Counted from the stretch's first letter, positions 1 through 8,747 are shown. The stretch is DNA of 33,260 nucleotides from Betaproteobacteria bacterium (GCA_021413765.1 JAIOPT010000028.1:1-33260), one strand, 5' to 3'. Notes: generated by a model from the sequence alone, not told the origin. Translations and numbers: made by a program.

Positions 1-105
1 GGCCTTGAACTAGCCAGTAAAAATCTTGCGCTTCGTCTCACTCATAACCTGCTCCTTTTTACAGCAGGCTACCATCTTAATTTACTGTCTGAAAATTGGG
101 GTCCA
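1..105 (-). mobile_element. IS3-family element, 5' terminus remnant
   Basis: Read on the minus strand, an AGGAG ribosome site precedes an ATG at 45-43 that opens MSETKRKIFTG, the typical start of an IS3-family OrfA. Codon 12 is TAG (12-10), where a Glu or similar residue is expected before FKA, so this copy is interrupted very early. The terminal inverted repeat appears to be 88-105 (TGGACCCCAATTTTCAGA on the minus strand), with the TG end usual for IS3 elements. The rest of the element lies outside the window. The family is assigned from the OrfA N-terminus and the TG terminus; the exact group is not determined. Confidence 0.7.
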
Positions 106-1192
106 CTATAAGTTGCGCACAGCTGCAACTGGTTCAAACCCCACATTTTTTTTAAACCTTCTAGACAATGATGCAATAATCTCCAGATTCAGCAATGGTG
201 GCAGTATTCCACTTGGAATTGCCATAACACGTGACTATTTAGAACCTAGGCATGACTCGTATTTCGCTGTTTCTTTACGAGATGGGTTTCCTCCTACTTT
301 CCAAAATGAAATTTGGGTAGACAAATGTGATGTTCCATATATACCTTTAGGAAAGGTGAATGGTTTAGAATTTCCCATTGAAATTACATTGACTTCTTTC
401 TATGGTTGTATTGCAGGCTTACCACCACCACACCCGATACCTAACTTTGTAGCATCCTACAGCGCCCCATCAATTGTGACTATCGCTGACGGAAATCAGA
501 TTGAAAGTGTAAAAATTTCGGTTACTGCAGATAGCTTGCCGTGGGCAGAGTTTGATTTTGGATACAGAATAGGACTAATTATAATAGCAGAAGCACCTAA
601 AACTATCCCTATTTTTTCAGTTACGGAGCTGAACATTTTAACTCTACCGCCGCCAGCCATTGAAGGAAGTGCTGTTGAATACAACAACACCATAGACTTC
701 CCTTCAGCACCGGGCGGACATTTTTTTTACTCCAGCGATGCAGCCGAGCAAAGCTATATCGATAGCGGACAGGCTGGCCATTTTCAACGCACAGGACGTA
801 GTTTTAATACAGGTGGATATGTTCCGGTATGCCGATTTTATGGTAGCCAAACGCCAGGACCCAACTCGCATTTTTTTAGTGCCGATCAAAATGAATGCTC
901 TGGTCTGAAAGCGGTGCAAAAATCACCCGTTCCCATCGATGTACCGCAATGGAACAGCGAAGGCAGTGGCTTTTATGCAGTGGCTATTGTAGTCGACGCT
1001 AGCGGCAATCGTACCTGCTTGAAAGGAACTGTGCCGGTATACAGAGCTTATAACAATGCTTATGCCCAAACGGGAAAACGCAACTCCTGGGATTCTAATC
1101 ATCGTTTTTCGACCAGCCATGCCGAGATCGATCAGATGATTATCAACTATGGCTGGAGTGACGAAGGCATTACGTTTTGCGCACCCGCTTGA
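26..1192 (+). CDS. 5'-truncated DUF5648-type secreted/repeat protein, disrupted by IS3
   Basis: This open frame encodes about 388 residues, but its first ~27 codons lie inside the IS3 terminus and the only upstream start is a TTG within the IS. No in-frame ATG appears until near the C-terminus. The true N-terminus was therefore probably lost when the IS inserted at about 105/106. The C-terminal ~165 residues resemble DUF5648: HFFYSSDAAEQ, VCRFYG, NSHFFSADQNEC, a W-x-SEGSGFYA segment, then a second half with VYRAYN and HRFSTSHAEIDQM. That domain is common in secreted or surface proteins of Proteobacteria and has no known activity. The N-terminal ~200 residues (Pro- and beta-rich) are not recognised. 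It is best treated as a partial gene. It could still be expressed from a promoter in the IS, but nothing shows this. Confidence 0.6.
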   Translation: MRFVSLITCSFLQQATILIYCLKIGVHYKLRTAATGSNPTFFLNLLDNDAIISRFSNGGSIPLGIAITRDYLEPRHDSYFAVSLRDGFPPTFQNEIWVDKCDVPYIPLGKVNGLEFPIEITLTSFYGCIAGLPPPHPIPNFVASYSAPSIVTIADGNQIESVKISVTADSLPWAEFDFGYRIGLIIIAEAPKTIPIFSVTELNILTLPPPAIEGSAVEYNNTIDFPSAPGGHFFYSSDAAEQSYIDSGQAGHFQRTGRSFNTGGYVPVCRFYGSQTPGPNSHFFSADQNECSGLKAVQKSPVPIDVPQWNSEGSGFYAVAIVVDASGNRTCLKGTVPVYRAYNNAYAQTGKRNSWDSNHRFSTSHAEIDQMIINYGWSDEGITFCAPA

Positions 1193-1286
1193 AACATTGA
1201 GTTTCGTGCGTTGGTGAGAATTTTCACGTTAAATTTATTTCCGATAACGGGGTTCACCTGTGTGTATTCCGTATGATGAAACATTT

Positions 1287-1325
1287 ACCCTGAGATTGTC
1301 GAAGGATGGTTCGGCAAGCTCACCA
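1287..1325. repeat. Dispersed hairpin repeat (TGTCGAAGG-type)
   Basis: TGAGATTGTCGAA and TTCGGCAAGCTCA form an imperfect inverted repeat around a GGATGG centre. It matches the widespread intergenic CTTGTCGAAGG/CAAGCTCA repeat seen in many proteobacterial genomes. It lies between two convergent genes, so it may also serve as a weak bidirectional terminator. Confidence 0.55.
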
Positions 1326-1403
1326 CGAGCAGTGAGTCACCAGGGACGGCATGTCATCATGAGTAGTGTTTGCGGTGTTTTATGTTCAAAAATTGAATCG
1401 TAA

Positions 1404-2219
1404 TCATTTTACAGCCATCAAAGCTATCAGCTCGTTTTCACTAAATCCCGCTGCCCGTCGGGCTTCAATATTAAAAGGCCCGCGCAGTGTCGGTGCCTGG
1501 TAAATTTTTGCAAGCGAGGCATAGGTCGAGACAGGTTCGAGTCCACGTGTTTCGCAAACCCAGTTATACCAACGATTGCCGATCAATACGTGGCCAATCT
1601 CATCTGCAAGAATAATATCTATAATTTCAGCTGCCGCAATATCTCCTGCTTGCGCAAGCTTGGCTCGCAGAGGAGGGGAGGCATCAAGGCCGCGCGCTTC
1701 CATAGTGCGCGGAACCAGTGCCATGCGGGCGAGGATATCATCCGTGGTTTTTTCGACCATATCCCAAAGACCGTTGTGCGCTGCAAAGTCACCGTAGGCA
1801 TAACCTTTCGTAAGCAGATGGGCAGAAAGCAGAGAGAAGTGTCGAGCTTCTTCAGCTGCGACCTTTAGCCAGTTAATATAATATTCTCGGGGCATTTCCG
1901 GAAAACGCCAGATAGCATCCAGGGCCAAGTTGATAGCATTAAATTCGATATGTGTCAGCGCATGAATCAGCGCAGCACGGCCTTCTTCAGTACGCATAGA
2001 CCTGCGTGGCACTGACAGGTGTGAAACCAGCTCAGGACGCAGCGGGTGACCGGGGATGGGTTGCAGCGCTGTCAGGGATGCATCGACCTCCAGACCAATT
2101 TCGCCTTTCTTCCATGCTTGAGCCAGGGCGATTACTCCAGCGGATTTCAGAACAGGATCCGGCTCTGCCAGCCAATGAAGCGCTGCCAAACGCAGTTCTT
2201 TAGGAACATCAAGAAGCAT
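1404..2219 (-). CDS. DUF455 family ferritin-like protein
   Basis: This 271-residue protein matches the DUF455 group of ferritin-like, mostly helical proteins. Candidate diiron ligands are visible: E92 in THIEFNAINLALDA, the E123/E124 and H127 set in AAEEARHF, and a later DEIGHVLIGNRW segment. The reaction is unknown, and a metal-dependent oxidase or hydroxylase role is only inferred from the fold. It starts 5 bases after the rlmD stop, so the two are probably cotranscribed at the end of the exonuclease-VanZ-rlmD cluster. No signal peptide or membrane segment is seen, so it is probably cytoplasmic. The length is normal for the family. Confidence 0.85.
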   Translation of the reverse strand: MLLDVPKELRLAALHWLAEPDPVLKSAGVIALAQAWKKGEIGLEVDASLTALQPIPGHPLRPELVSHLSVPRRSMRTEEGRAALIHALTHIEFNAINLALDAIWRFPEMPREYYINWLKVAAEEARHFSLLSAHLLTKGYAYGDFAAHNGLWDMVEKTTDDILARMALVPRTMEARGLDASPPLRAKLAQAGDIAAAEIIDIILADEIGHVLIGNRWYNWVCETRGLEPVSTYASLAKIYQAPTLRGPFNIEARRAAGFSENELIALMAVK

Positions 2220-2224
2220 GTGTG

Positions 2225-3550
2225 TTATGCCTGCGTCTTTTCAAATAGCGCGATGGATTCGACATGAGAGGTGTGCGGAAACATGTTCATCACGCCTGCC
2301 GCCTTGAGTACATACCCCTTCTGATGCACTAATATCTCGGCATCACGTGCCAGCGTTGCCGGGTTGCATGAGACATACACGATGCGACCCGGCGCATCAG
2401 TACCCAGCGCCTTGACCAGTTCAAACGCGCCGTCGCGTGGCGGGTCAATTAAAATTTTGTCGAAATGACCTAACTGCACTAATGCCGCTTCGTCTATCTC
2501 AAACAAATTCATCGCGCTGAATTGAGTGTTGCCCGACAAATCATTAAACGCGGCATTCTGCACGGCACGCTGCACCAGCGCCGCGCTGCCTTCGATGCCC
2601 ACTGCCTGAGCGCCACTGCGCGCTATGGGTAGTGTGAAGTTGCCCAGCCCGCAAAATAAATCAGCGATACGTTCATTGGGCTGAGGATTAAGTAAACGCA
2701 TGGCACGGCTTACCATGACGCGATTCATATCCGCATTGACTTGGGTAAACTCAGTCGGTGCAAATGGCATGGTAATCCCGAACTCTGGCAGGCTGTATGT
2801 CAGCGGCGGTGCGTCCAGCGGGTAAAATGGCACTGCAGTTTCCGGCCCTTTTGTTTGCAGCCAAAACTGTACCGCATGGGTATCGGCGAACTGTTTGATG
2901 GCCTCTTCATCAGCCGGCGAAAGCGCCTGTAAAATGCGCAGCACCAATACTTCCACATGCTCGCCGACTGCCACTTCGATTTGAGGCAACGCATCGCGAG
3001 TTGTAAAGCATTCATTCAACTGCCCCAACAGCGGCAATAGCTTGGCAATTTTAGGTGTCAGGATTTCACAATGCTGCATGTCGGCCACATAGCCGCCACG
3101 CTTTTCTCGAAAGCCTACCAGCGTCTTGCCCTTCTTCAATACATGACGCACCGAAAGCCGCGCTCGCTGTCGGTAGCCCCACGACTGCCCGTAGATCGGC
3201 AGCAAAATATTCTGGGCCTTGACCTTGCCGATGTGCCACAGGTTGTCTTCCAGAATGCGCTGCTTGGCGGCAACCTGTGCACGTGCATCCATGTGCTGCA
3301 TGGAACACCCTCCGCACACGCCGAAATGCTTACATTTCGGCTGGACGCGCATGAAAGTTTGCTTGATAACCTGGCCGAGTTGCGCTATCTCGAAGCTGGT
3401 TTTTTTACGATAGGATGAATAGGTGACGCGTTCACCTGTCAGCGCACCTTCGATAAAAATTACTTTGCCATCTGCATGCGCAATGCCGCGACCTTCGTAG
3501 TCAAGCGATTCAACAACAACGCTGTTTGCGTGTACGGATTTATCAGTCAT
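2225..3550 (-). CDS. rlmD: 23S rRNA (uracil-1939-C5)-methyltransferase RlmD
   Basis: RlmD methylates U1939 of 23S rRNA using S-adenosylmethionine and carries a 4Fe-4S cluster. The 441-residue protein begins with a TRAM-type domain ([15 protein letters not shown]...[11 protein letters not shown]). It then has the cluster cysteines in [14 protein letters not shown] plus a later MQHCEIL cysteine. The SAM-binding motif is [14 protein letters not shown], followed by DPPRDGA and the catalytic-cysteine motif [11 protein letters not shown] near the C-terminus. The reading frame extends 15 codons upstream, but [10 protein letters not shown] at 3550 is preferred because it fits the family N-terminus and has GAGTGAG just upstream. 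It starts 2 bases after the VanZ-like stop, which suggests translational coupling. Confidence 0.95.
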   Translation of the reverse strand: MTDKSVHANSVVVESLDYEGRGIAHADGKVIFIEGALTGERVTYSSYRKKTSFEIAQLGQVIKQTFMRVQPKCKHFGVCGGCSMQHMDARAQVAAKQRILEDNLWHIGKVKAQNILLPIYGQSWGYRQRARLSVRHVLKKGKTLVGFREKRGGYVADMQHCEILTPKIAKLLPLLGQLNECFTTRDALPQIEVAVGEHVEVLVLRILQALSPADEEAIKQFADTHAVQFWLQTKGPETAVPFYPLDAPPLTYSLPEFGITMPFAPTEFTQVNADMNRVMVSRAMRLLNPQPNERIADLFCGLGNFTLPIARSGAQAVGIEGSAALVQRAVQNAAFNDLSGNTQFSAMNLFEIDEAALVQLGHFDKILIDPPRDGAFELVKALGTDAPGRIVYVSCNPATLARDAEILVHQKGYVLKAAGVMNMFPHTSHVESIALFEKTQA

Positions 3551-3551
3551 C

Positions 3552-3938
3552 TCACTCTGCAATTTTAAAAAATTTAGTTTCCAGCATAACGCCAATCCGC
3601 CCCATGCCCATGCTTATAAAAATCACGCTCAATACCACACCCGCACCATTTGCCAGCATGTCGGCATAATCAAAAAACCGGTAAGCGGTCATGCGCTGCA
3701 AATATTCTATTCCGACACCCAAGGCGACCAGCAGACCCGCTACAAGAATACGGGGCGCCCGTTGTTGATAGACCTGACAGAACCATAGCATCAGAAAACC
3801 ATATGCCAGTGCGTGCTCCAGCTTGTCCGCATATAGAAAATCCATCGGTTCAGGTGGGTGAGGCATGAGAGAAAGATACATGACCGTGACCACCCAACCC
3901 GCCCCCAGCGCAAGCCAGATCCGACGAAGCTTGACCAT
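3552..3938 (-). CDS. VanZ-like family membrane protein
   Basis: This small integral membrane protein (about 128 residues) has the VanZ-like pattern: a first segment [20 protein letters not shown], the conserved [16 protein letters not shown] stretch, and two more hydrophobic segments with IEYLQ...[11 protein letters not shown] between them. VanZ-like proteins are widespread; most outside vancomycin-resistance clusters have no proven role. ATG at 3938 is preferred, 2 bases after the upstream exonuclease stop. A TTG at 3962 would overlap that gene and add eight residues. It is sandwiched tightly between the exonuclease and rlmD in one transcription unit. Nothing points to glycopeptide resistance here. 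Confidence 0.85.
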   Translation of the reverse strand: MVKLRRIWLALGAGWVVTVMYLSLMPHPPEPMDFLYADKLEHALAYGFLMLWFCQVYQQRAPRILVAGLLVALGVGIEYLQRMTAYRFFDYADMLANGAGVVLSVIFISMGMGRIGVMLETKFFKIAE

Positions 3939-3940
3939 GG

Positions 3941-4726
3941 TTATGCTTTTACGATTGGCCAAGCAGCGAGATATTCCGTCCAGTGCGATTCGGGGGATTT
4001 GCTCAAGGTACTGCGCACCAATTCACATTCCTGCTCGTAACGAGTATGTGTGAATTGACCGCGCATCAACTGGAAGCGCGCATAGACCAAATAAGTATTT
4101 ACCACATCGGTCTCACAGTAATTACGGATTTCATTCAGCTTGCCCTGCTGATAAGCACCCCACACCTTGCTACCGTCCATACCCAGTTTGCCGGGAAAAC
4201 CAATTAGCTTGGCCAGATCGTCCAACGGAGCGTTGGCACGGCCTGTATACAATGCAAGCAAATCCATCAAATCAAGATGCCTAGAATGATAACGGCTGAT
4301 GTAGTTATTCCATTTAAAATCTTTGTCATCCTCTCCCATATCCCAATAGCATGAGCACTGAACACCGTGAATCAGGCCACGATAGTGCAGCACCGGCAGG
4401 TCAAAGCCACCTCCATTCCATGACACTAATTGCGGGGTATATTTATCGATGCCGTCAAAAAAACGTTGAATGAGGGCGCTCTCGTCGTCTTCTAGCCCAC
4501 CCAGCGACCACACGCGGAAATTGTCGCCCTCACGCAACGCGCACGAAATGGCAACCACGCGATGCAGATGATGTTGCAAGAAATCACTGCCTGTCTTCTG
4601 GAGACGCATCTGAAAGGCCATCTCCGCCACATCCCCATCGCTCACCTGTGCATCAAGTCCATACAGGGTACGAAGCCCGGCAACGTCGGGAATGGTTTCG
4701 ATATCAAAAACAAGAACAGGGGTCAT
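3941..4726 (-). CDS. Predicted 3'-5' exonuclease, PolB-related (DNA_pol_B_exo2)
   Basis: About 261 residues with a DEDD-type exonuclease layout. Motif I is LVFDIETIPD at the N-terminus, motif II includes LVSWNGGGFDLPVL, and motif III is near NYCETDVVNTYLVYAR. The segment HLDLMDLLALYTGRANAPLDDLA is characteristic of the family related to the exonuclease domain of B-family polymerases. There is no polymerase domain, so it is a stand-alone nuclease, presumably acting on DNA or RNA 3' ends; the substrate is unknown. ATG at 4726 gives MTPVLVFDIE; a GTG at 4732 would add two residues. It is the first gene of a four-gene minus-strand cluster ending with DUF455. Confidence 0.85.
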   Translation of the reverse strand: MTPVLVFDIETIPDVAGLRTLYGLDAQVSDGDVAEMAFQMRLQKTGSDFLQHHLHRVVAISCALREGDNFRVWSLGGLEDDESALIQRFFDGIDKYTPQLVSWNGGGFDLPVLHYRGLIHGVQCSCYWDMGEDDKDFKWNNYISRYHSRHLDLMDLLALYTGRANAPLDDLAKLIGFPGKLGMDGSKVWGAYQQGKLNEIRNYCETDVVNTYLVYARFQLMRGQFTHTRYEQECELVRSTLSKSPESHWTEYLAAWPIVKA

Positions 4727-4841
4727 CAACACCGATGGAATCGTAAAGTTGGAATAAATGAAAACATTAAAAAGCTCCTGGAATTATAAAATAAGCGAGT
4801 ATTTACGAGGCCAATTGTCTTCCCAATTGCTCATCCTAGTG

Positions 4842-4882
4842 AGTGACGGAACTATCAGTTTCGCTAGCTCATGACCGTCACT
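4842..4882. repeat. Inverted repeat over the ydbL stop codon
   Basis: AGTGACGG (4842-4849) and CCGTCACT (4875-4882) form a perfect 8-bp stem with a 25-base loop that includes the ydbL stop codon, and a T run follows on the plus strand. In the plus direction it looks like a terminator, but no plus-strand gene precedes it. For the minus-strand operon it may act as a 3' stabilising hairpin. Confidence 0.4.
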
Positions 4883-5294
4883 TTTTTGACCAACCGCCGC
4901 CGCTCTGTACCCACCAACCCGCTTGGGCACGCTGTATCCAGCGTTGCGCGAATGTATTGCGGATGTCACCTTCCCACTCAGGATGTGCGTTAGCGTGCGC
5001 AATCTCGGCATACAACGCCTTACGGTCTTGATTCTCCGCTGCAACCAGCCCATTGACCTTCTGACGTGCGGCTAGTGGGACTGCATTGGCATCGCGTAAG
5101 GCAACCATACCGTCAGAAGTCAGGCCGACCGCACCACTGGCATAAAACTCTGCCAACTGTGTATGGCGCGTCTGCATTGACTGCTTCAAAGCAACAACGC
5201 CAGGAGTATTAATTTCGATGTTTACCTGTGCCGATGCAGTCGCAGAAACACACAGTACAAACAGCGCAAAACAAAACTTGATTAAGTTATTCAT
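4878..5294 (-). CDS. ydbL: YdbL family DUF1318 periplasmic protein
   Basis: A 138-residue protein with a clear Sec signal peptide (LIKFCFALFVLCVSATASA, cleavage near residue 22) and a DUF1318 mature part. The body contains ALKQSMQTRHTQLAEFYASGAVG and ends in WWVQSGGGWSKK. In E. coli YdbL is encoded with YdbH and YnbE, where it supports the YdbH-YnbE envelope bridge; its exact role is less clear. Here the gene overlaps the end of ynbE by four bases (ATGA), and an AAGGAG site lies upstream, so translation is probably coupled. The order ydbH-ynbE-ydbL is the same as in enterobacteria. Confidence 0.88.
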   Translation of the reverse strand: MNNLIKFCFALFVLCVSATASAQVNIEINTPGVVALKQSMQTRHTQLAEFYASGAVGLTSDGMVALRDANAVPLAARQKVNGLVAAENQDRKALYAEIAHANAHPEWEGDIRNTFAQRWIQRAQAGWWVQSGGGWSKK

Positions 5295-5500
5295 ATTGCT
5301 TTCTCCTTTTTAATTTCAGGTGCAACAGACGGGGATTTACCAGATTTTGGGGCCGTAACTGATTTCTCGGTTTGCCAAACTTCGTCGATTATCTTGTCAG
5401 CTGCCTTTTCTGCTGCTGCGGCGGGAAAATAAATATTGATGGTGACGCAGGCGCTCAGTGCCATGCTTGCCAAAGGTAGTACGGTCCAAATTTTTTTCAT
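5291..5500 (-). CDS. ynbE: YnbE-like outer-membrane lipoprotein
   Basis: A 69-residue lipoprotein precursor. A short hydrophobic signal ends in the lipobox LSAC (cysteine 18), followed by VTINIYFPAAAAEKAADKIIDEVW, a signature of the YnbE family. In E. coli YnbE is anchored in the outer membrane and contacts the C-terminal end of YdbH to complete a lipid conduit between the membranes. A strong GGAGGGG ribosome site precedes the ATG. The C-terminal tail is Lys/Pro/Ser-rich and longer than the E. coli form, so part of it may be a disordered periplasmic extension. Confidence 0.88.
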   Translation of the reverse strand: MKKIWTVLPLASMALSACVTINIYFPAAAAEKAADKIIDEVWQTEKSVTAPKSGKSPSVAPEIKKEKAI

Positions 5501-5512
5501 CGTGCCCCTCCT

Positions 5513-7528
5513 TTATTTGATCACTGCCTTATTGTCCTGCGATACCCGTTTCAAGCGGGTTATTAGTTCACTCCAGCCAACTTTGCGATTGTAGCCGATC
5601 ACAGTGATGGCTGGAATGCCGCCACCTTTTACTATCGTATATGCGTTGCCATTGTCTTCCACTCCCGCCATTGTGCATATGTCATTGCGCAGCGCACAAC
5701 TCAGCCCGATGCGTTCATAACCGAAGGTCTCAAAGATGCGCAGAAAACTGCGCTGCAGGGCAGCGACCCCGCCTGCTCCGCCCAGCGAAGAAATATTTTC
5801 TACTGCCTTTTGGCTGATTCTCTTGCGATATTTGCCAGGACTGCTCGCCAGCTTGGCATCAAAACGCACCGGAAGCCAGCTCACCAGTTCGAGATTGTTC
5901 ACTCCCAGGTCAATACGCCCCTGAATATTGCCGAAAGAAAAAGTACGAGTAAGCAAGTCAAGATCCAGTTCACGCATGTCCAAATTACCCGACAGGCGAG
6001 GTGCGCGTCCGAATGGATCAAGCAGCTCCAAGTGATTTGCCAGCACCGTGCCATCAAACACGCGAAACAACAAGGTGCCATCCACCTTGAGCAATTTGTC
6101 CTGATAACTCACCTTCGGGATAGAACCAGATAGCGAGCCGTGCATCTCAGGCCAATGCAATGCAGCACTGAGCTTCTGCATGGAAATCGATGTCAACGTG
6201 CTGGAAAAATTCCATTGCCACATATCATTCACGCTATGCATACGGAAATCGCTCACTTCCAACTTGCCGTCAAGTATGGGAAGAGTGGCTGTTGGCAAAA
6301 TGAAATCCTGCCCGCGCATCTGCATTTGCCATTGCGTCGCACCCAAGGGTAATCCCATCAGTTCGCCGTCGGCAAAAGCCACATGCGCTACACTCTGCAC
6401 TTGGGCATGCCACGGAATGTCCGCATTAATACCGTGCAGGGCAAAGCGTTTCTCGCCATCCACTATAGCTACATCACGCAGCTTAACCAATAATGCCTGG
6501 GTGGCTCCATTAAGATATTGCCAATCCACATCAGCGAGCCCTGTCAGCTCTGTCGCCGACAAAGCGCTTTTTTCCAGAAATGGTTTGGCGTAATCAGTAA
6601 AGCCTTTAGCCAGCGTCAGATTCTTTCCAACCAAACGGCCTTCCAATAAGTTGCTCTTCTTAACATCCCACAATGCGTTCAGCTCAACCTTACCTACCCC
6701 GGGCAAATTAGCCACAGCCTGCGTCACTTTTAGTTGTGCACCATCCCACTGACCAGAGGCCAGAAGCGTATGCCCGCCGCGCAAATACAATGGTTGCCAG
6801 AACAGTTCGCCACCTTGCCAATCGAGTGCACCACGCCAATCCCATTTTTGGCCTGTGCGAGCAGCATCTACATGCAGTGTGCCTGTCAATTTTTCGGCAG
6901 CATGCAAACCGCTGGCATCTGCTGCAGCCACATCGGCCAGCTGCAGATCAGCATTGATTTGACTTACCCCCGTTTTATCACCATGTACCATTAAGGTGCC
7001 ATTCAGGGCACCCTGTGTAGGCAATGGCCAATCCGGTGAAAGCAAATCTGCCAGGCGCTTACTTTGTGCATTGCGTAGCAATATTGTGGCGCGCCACGGC
7101 TGAGCGCGGAAATCAGCGCTTACCTGCCACAATTCATTAGCTTTAGCGGCAAACCGCAGCTCCAACCGTTGTGAGGCAAACTCGTAACTAAACGTGAATG
7201 GCAAGTCTGGAATCGCATCTAGCTTACCTTTATCGCATGTCACGCGAGTTGAACTAAGCAAAAATTCCGAACAGTGCACGTGTACCTTGCGCCATGTTTG
7301 TCCCGCCAAATGCAATTCGTCTATGTTAAATTCCGCAGAACCTTCTTGCGCCAATACTACTTTAATTCCGCGTGCGGTAAAGCTCGGTGCGGCAACGTCT
7401 GCCACGTTTAATGTAATTTGCACGGCATAGAGCGGCGCAGACAAAAATAACAGACAAAAACTCAACAAGCCGGATAGGCAGAAATTTAGCAGTCGGATTA
7501 TGGTATAAATAATTGTCTTGTTTAACAT
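5513..7528 (-). CDS. ydbH: YdbH-like AsmA-superfamily intermembrane lipid-transport protein
   Basis: A 671-residue protein with one N-terminal membrane segment (IIRLLNFCLSGLLSFCLLFLSAPLYA) and a long, beta-rich periplasmic body. The C-terminal region carries the YdbH/DctA-like domain, including SFLRIFETFGYERIGLSCALRNDICTM and the closing GYNRKVGWSELITRLKR. In E. coli YdbH is one of three partly redundant AsmA-like proteins (with TamB and YhdP) that move phospholipid toward the outer membrane, with YnbE as its partner. This version is clearly shorter than the roughly 880-residue E. coli protein, so its rod should be shorter. The ATG at 7528 lacks a strong ribosome site. It is the first gene of the ydbH-ynbE-ydbL operon. 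Confidence 0.85.
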   Translation of the reverse strand: MLNKTIIYTIIRLLNFCLSGLLSFCLLFLSAPLYAVQITLNVADVAAPSFTARGIKVVLAQEGSAEFNIDELHLAGQTWRKVHVHCSEFLLSSTRVTCDKGKLDAIPDLPFTFSYEFASQRLELRFAAKANELWQVSADFRAQPWRATILLRNAQSKRLADLLSPDWPLPTQGALNGTLMVHGDKTGVSQINADLQLADVAAADASGLHAAEKLTGTLHVDAARTGQKWDWRGALDWQGGELFWQPLYLRGGHTLLASGQWDGAQLKVTQAVANLPGVGKVELNALWDVKKSNLLEGRLVGKNLTLAKGFTDYAKPFLEKSALSATELTGLADVDWQYLNGATQALLVKLRDVAIVDGEKRFALHGINADIPWHAQVQSVAHVAFADGELMGLPLGATQWQMQMRGQDFILPTATLPILDGKLEVSDFRMHSVNDMWQWNFSSTLTSISMQKLSAALHWPEMHGSLSGSIPKVSYQDKLLKVDGTLLFRVFDGTVLANHLELLDPFGRAPRLSGNLDMRELDLDLLTRTFSFGNIQGRIDLGVNNLELVSWLPVRFDAKLASSPGKYRKRISQKAVENISSLGGAGGVAALQRSFLRIFETFGYERIGLSCALRNDICTMAGVEDNGNAYTIVKGGGIPAITVIGYNRKVGWSELITRLKRVSQDNKAVIK

Positions 7529-7590
7529 ATGGCAGCTTAATTCCGTGATATCAAACTATGCTTCATTTCTGCTGAGCTGGTTTTAATAAT

Positions 7591-7596
7591 TATAAT
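7591..7596 (+). promoter_or_regulatory. Candidate -10 box (TATAAT), possibly leaderless
   Basis: A perfect TATAAT ends only six bases before the ATG of the DUF192 gene at 7603, and no ribosome site lies between them. If it is used, transcription would begin at or next to the start codon, giving a leaderless or nearly leaderless mRNA. No convincing -35 box is seen at the expected distance, so this is a tentative call. Confidence 0.35.
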
Positions 7597-7602
7597 TCCG
7601 TC

Positions 7603-8034
7603 ATGAGATTTATTTCCTCGTTATCCCTGTTCTGTTTGTTTGCCCTACAGCCCGCCTGGGGTGAAAATATTTCACTAAAGATTGGCAATTACAGTATTCA
7701 TGCCGAAATCGCCAACACCCCACAAAGCCGCGAACAGGGACTTATGCGGCGCGGTCTTCTATGCCCTAATTGCGGCATGTTATTTATCTTTGATAAAGCT
7801 GACAGGTATAGCTTCTGGATGAAGAATACGCCACTACCTTTAAGCATCGCCTTCATCGCTGCCGATGGCTCCATTCTCAATATTGAGGAAATGCAGCCTA
7901 ACACCACAGATATGCACAGCGCCCAAAGCGATGCATTGTATGCGCTTGAGATGAATAGCGGCTGGTTTACCCGGAATGTCATTAAGCGAGGAATGATAGT
8001 TCAAGGATTAAGTCAGGCTCCCACAGGGCATTAA
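7603..8034 (+). CDS. DUF192 family exported protein
   Basis: A 143-residue protein with an N-terminal signal peptide (FISSLSLFCLFALQPAWG) and a DUF192 domain. Family hallmarks are visible: TPQSREQGLMRR, GMLFIFDKADRYSFWMKNT, LPLSIAFIAADGSILNIEEM, and the Tyr-Ala-Leu-Glu segment before the C-terminal NVIKRGMIV. The fold is a small beta barrel and the function is unknown. An extra C-P-N-C motif in the middle may bind metal or form a disulfide. It is divergent from ydbH and convergent with sodB. The start is fixed by the signal peptide; no ribosome site is visible. Confidence 0.88.
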   Translation: MRFISSLSLFCLFALQPAWGENISLKIGNYSIHAEIANTPQSREQGLMRRGLLCPNCGMLFIFDKADRYSFWMKNTPLPLSIAFIAADGSILNIEEMQPNTTDMHSAQSDALYALEMNSGWFTRNVIKRGMIVQGLSQAPTGH

Positions 8035-8051
8035 CCATTCTGAATGGCCAT

Positions 8052-8083
8052 AAAAAAATCCCGGCGAGTCCCGGGATTTTTTA
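8052..8083. terminator. Bidirectional rho-independent terminator
   Basis: TCCCGG and CCGGGA form a GC stem around CGAGTC, flanked by an A run on the left and a T run on the right, so it works in both directions. It sits between the convergent DUF192 gene and sodB and should end both transcripts. Confidence 0.9.
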
Positions 8084-8103
8084 TTTAACTCAAGCTTTAA
8101 AAA

Positions 8104-8682
8104 TTACGCGTAGTTCTTCGCTGCGAAATCCCAGTTCACCAAGCCCCAGAAGGTTTCTACATACTTGGCGCGGGCGTTGCGGTAATCAATATAGTAGGCG
8201 TGTTCCCACACGTCACAGGTCAATAACGGCTTGTCAGCGCCGGACAACGGTGTGGCGGCATTGCTGGTGTTAACGATGTCCAGCGAGCCATCGGCCTTCT
8301 TCACCAGCCATGTCCAGCCAGAACCAAAGTTACTCACGCAAGAAGCCGAAAATGCCTTTTTAAAATCTTCGAAACTACCCCATTTTTTATTAATACCATC
8401 CACCAGAGCTCCAGTCGGTGCACCACCACCGTTAGGTTTCATGCCATTCCAGTAAAAGGTATGGTTCCACACTTGGGCGGCATTATTGAAAATGCCTCCG
8501 CTGGATTTCTTGACAATCTCTTCCAGCGTGGCGTTCTCAAATTCAGTGCCTTTAATCAAATTGTTAAGATTAGTTACATAGGTTTGGTGATGTTTGCCAT
8601 AGTGATACTCCAACGTTTCCTTGGAAATGTGCGGCGCAAGTGCATCCATCGCATAAGGTAGTGCAGGTAAAATATGTTCCAT
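8104..8682 (-). CDS. sodB: Superoxide dismutase, iron type
   Basis: This enzyme dismutates superoxide to oxygen and hydrogen peroxide in the cytoplasm. The 192-residue protein has the four metal ligands at H27, H74, D157 and H161 (motifs [17 protein letters not shown] and DVWEHAYY). Gln70 in AAQVWNH and the overall pattern (FGSGWTWLV) fit the iron-using class rather than the manganese class. A GAGGAG ribosome site precedes the ATG at good spacing. It is apparently monocistronic, with the bidirectional terminator directly downstream. The length is standard. Confidence 0.96.
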   Translation of the reverse strand: MEHILPALPYAMDALAPHISKETLEYHYGKHHQTYVTNLNNLIKGTEFENATLEEIVKKSSGGIFNNAAQVWNHTFYWNGMKPNGGGAPTGALVDGINKKWGSFEDFKKAFSASCVSNFGSGWTWLVKKADGSLDIVNTSNAATPLSGADKPLLTCDVWEHAYYIDYRNARAKYVETFWGLVNWDFAAKNYA

Positions 8683-8734
8683 TTAGTTCTCCTCAATTTA
8701 TGTTTCAAGTGGTTCAAAATTACAGCCGAATAAC

Positions 8735-8747
8735 AGCCCTTGGGGCT
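8735..8747 (-). terminator. Small hairpin downstream of ettA
   Basis: AGCCC and GGGCT pair around a three-base loop, 60 bases past the ettA stop and before the sodB start. Only a short GTTATT tract follows on the minus strand, so this would be a weak terminator. It lies in the sodB leader or promoter region and could equally be part of that. Confidence 0.35.

Noticed and set aside
3552-3962. VanZ-like gene as a glycopeptide-resistance determinant
   Set aside because: No other van genes nearby; it lies in a housekeeping cluster, where VanZ-like proteins are common.
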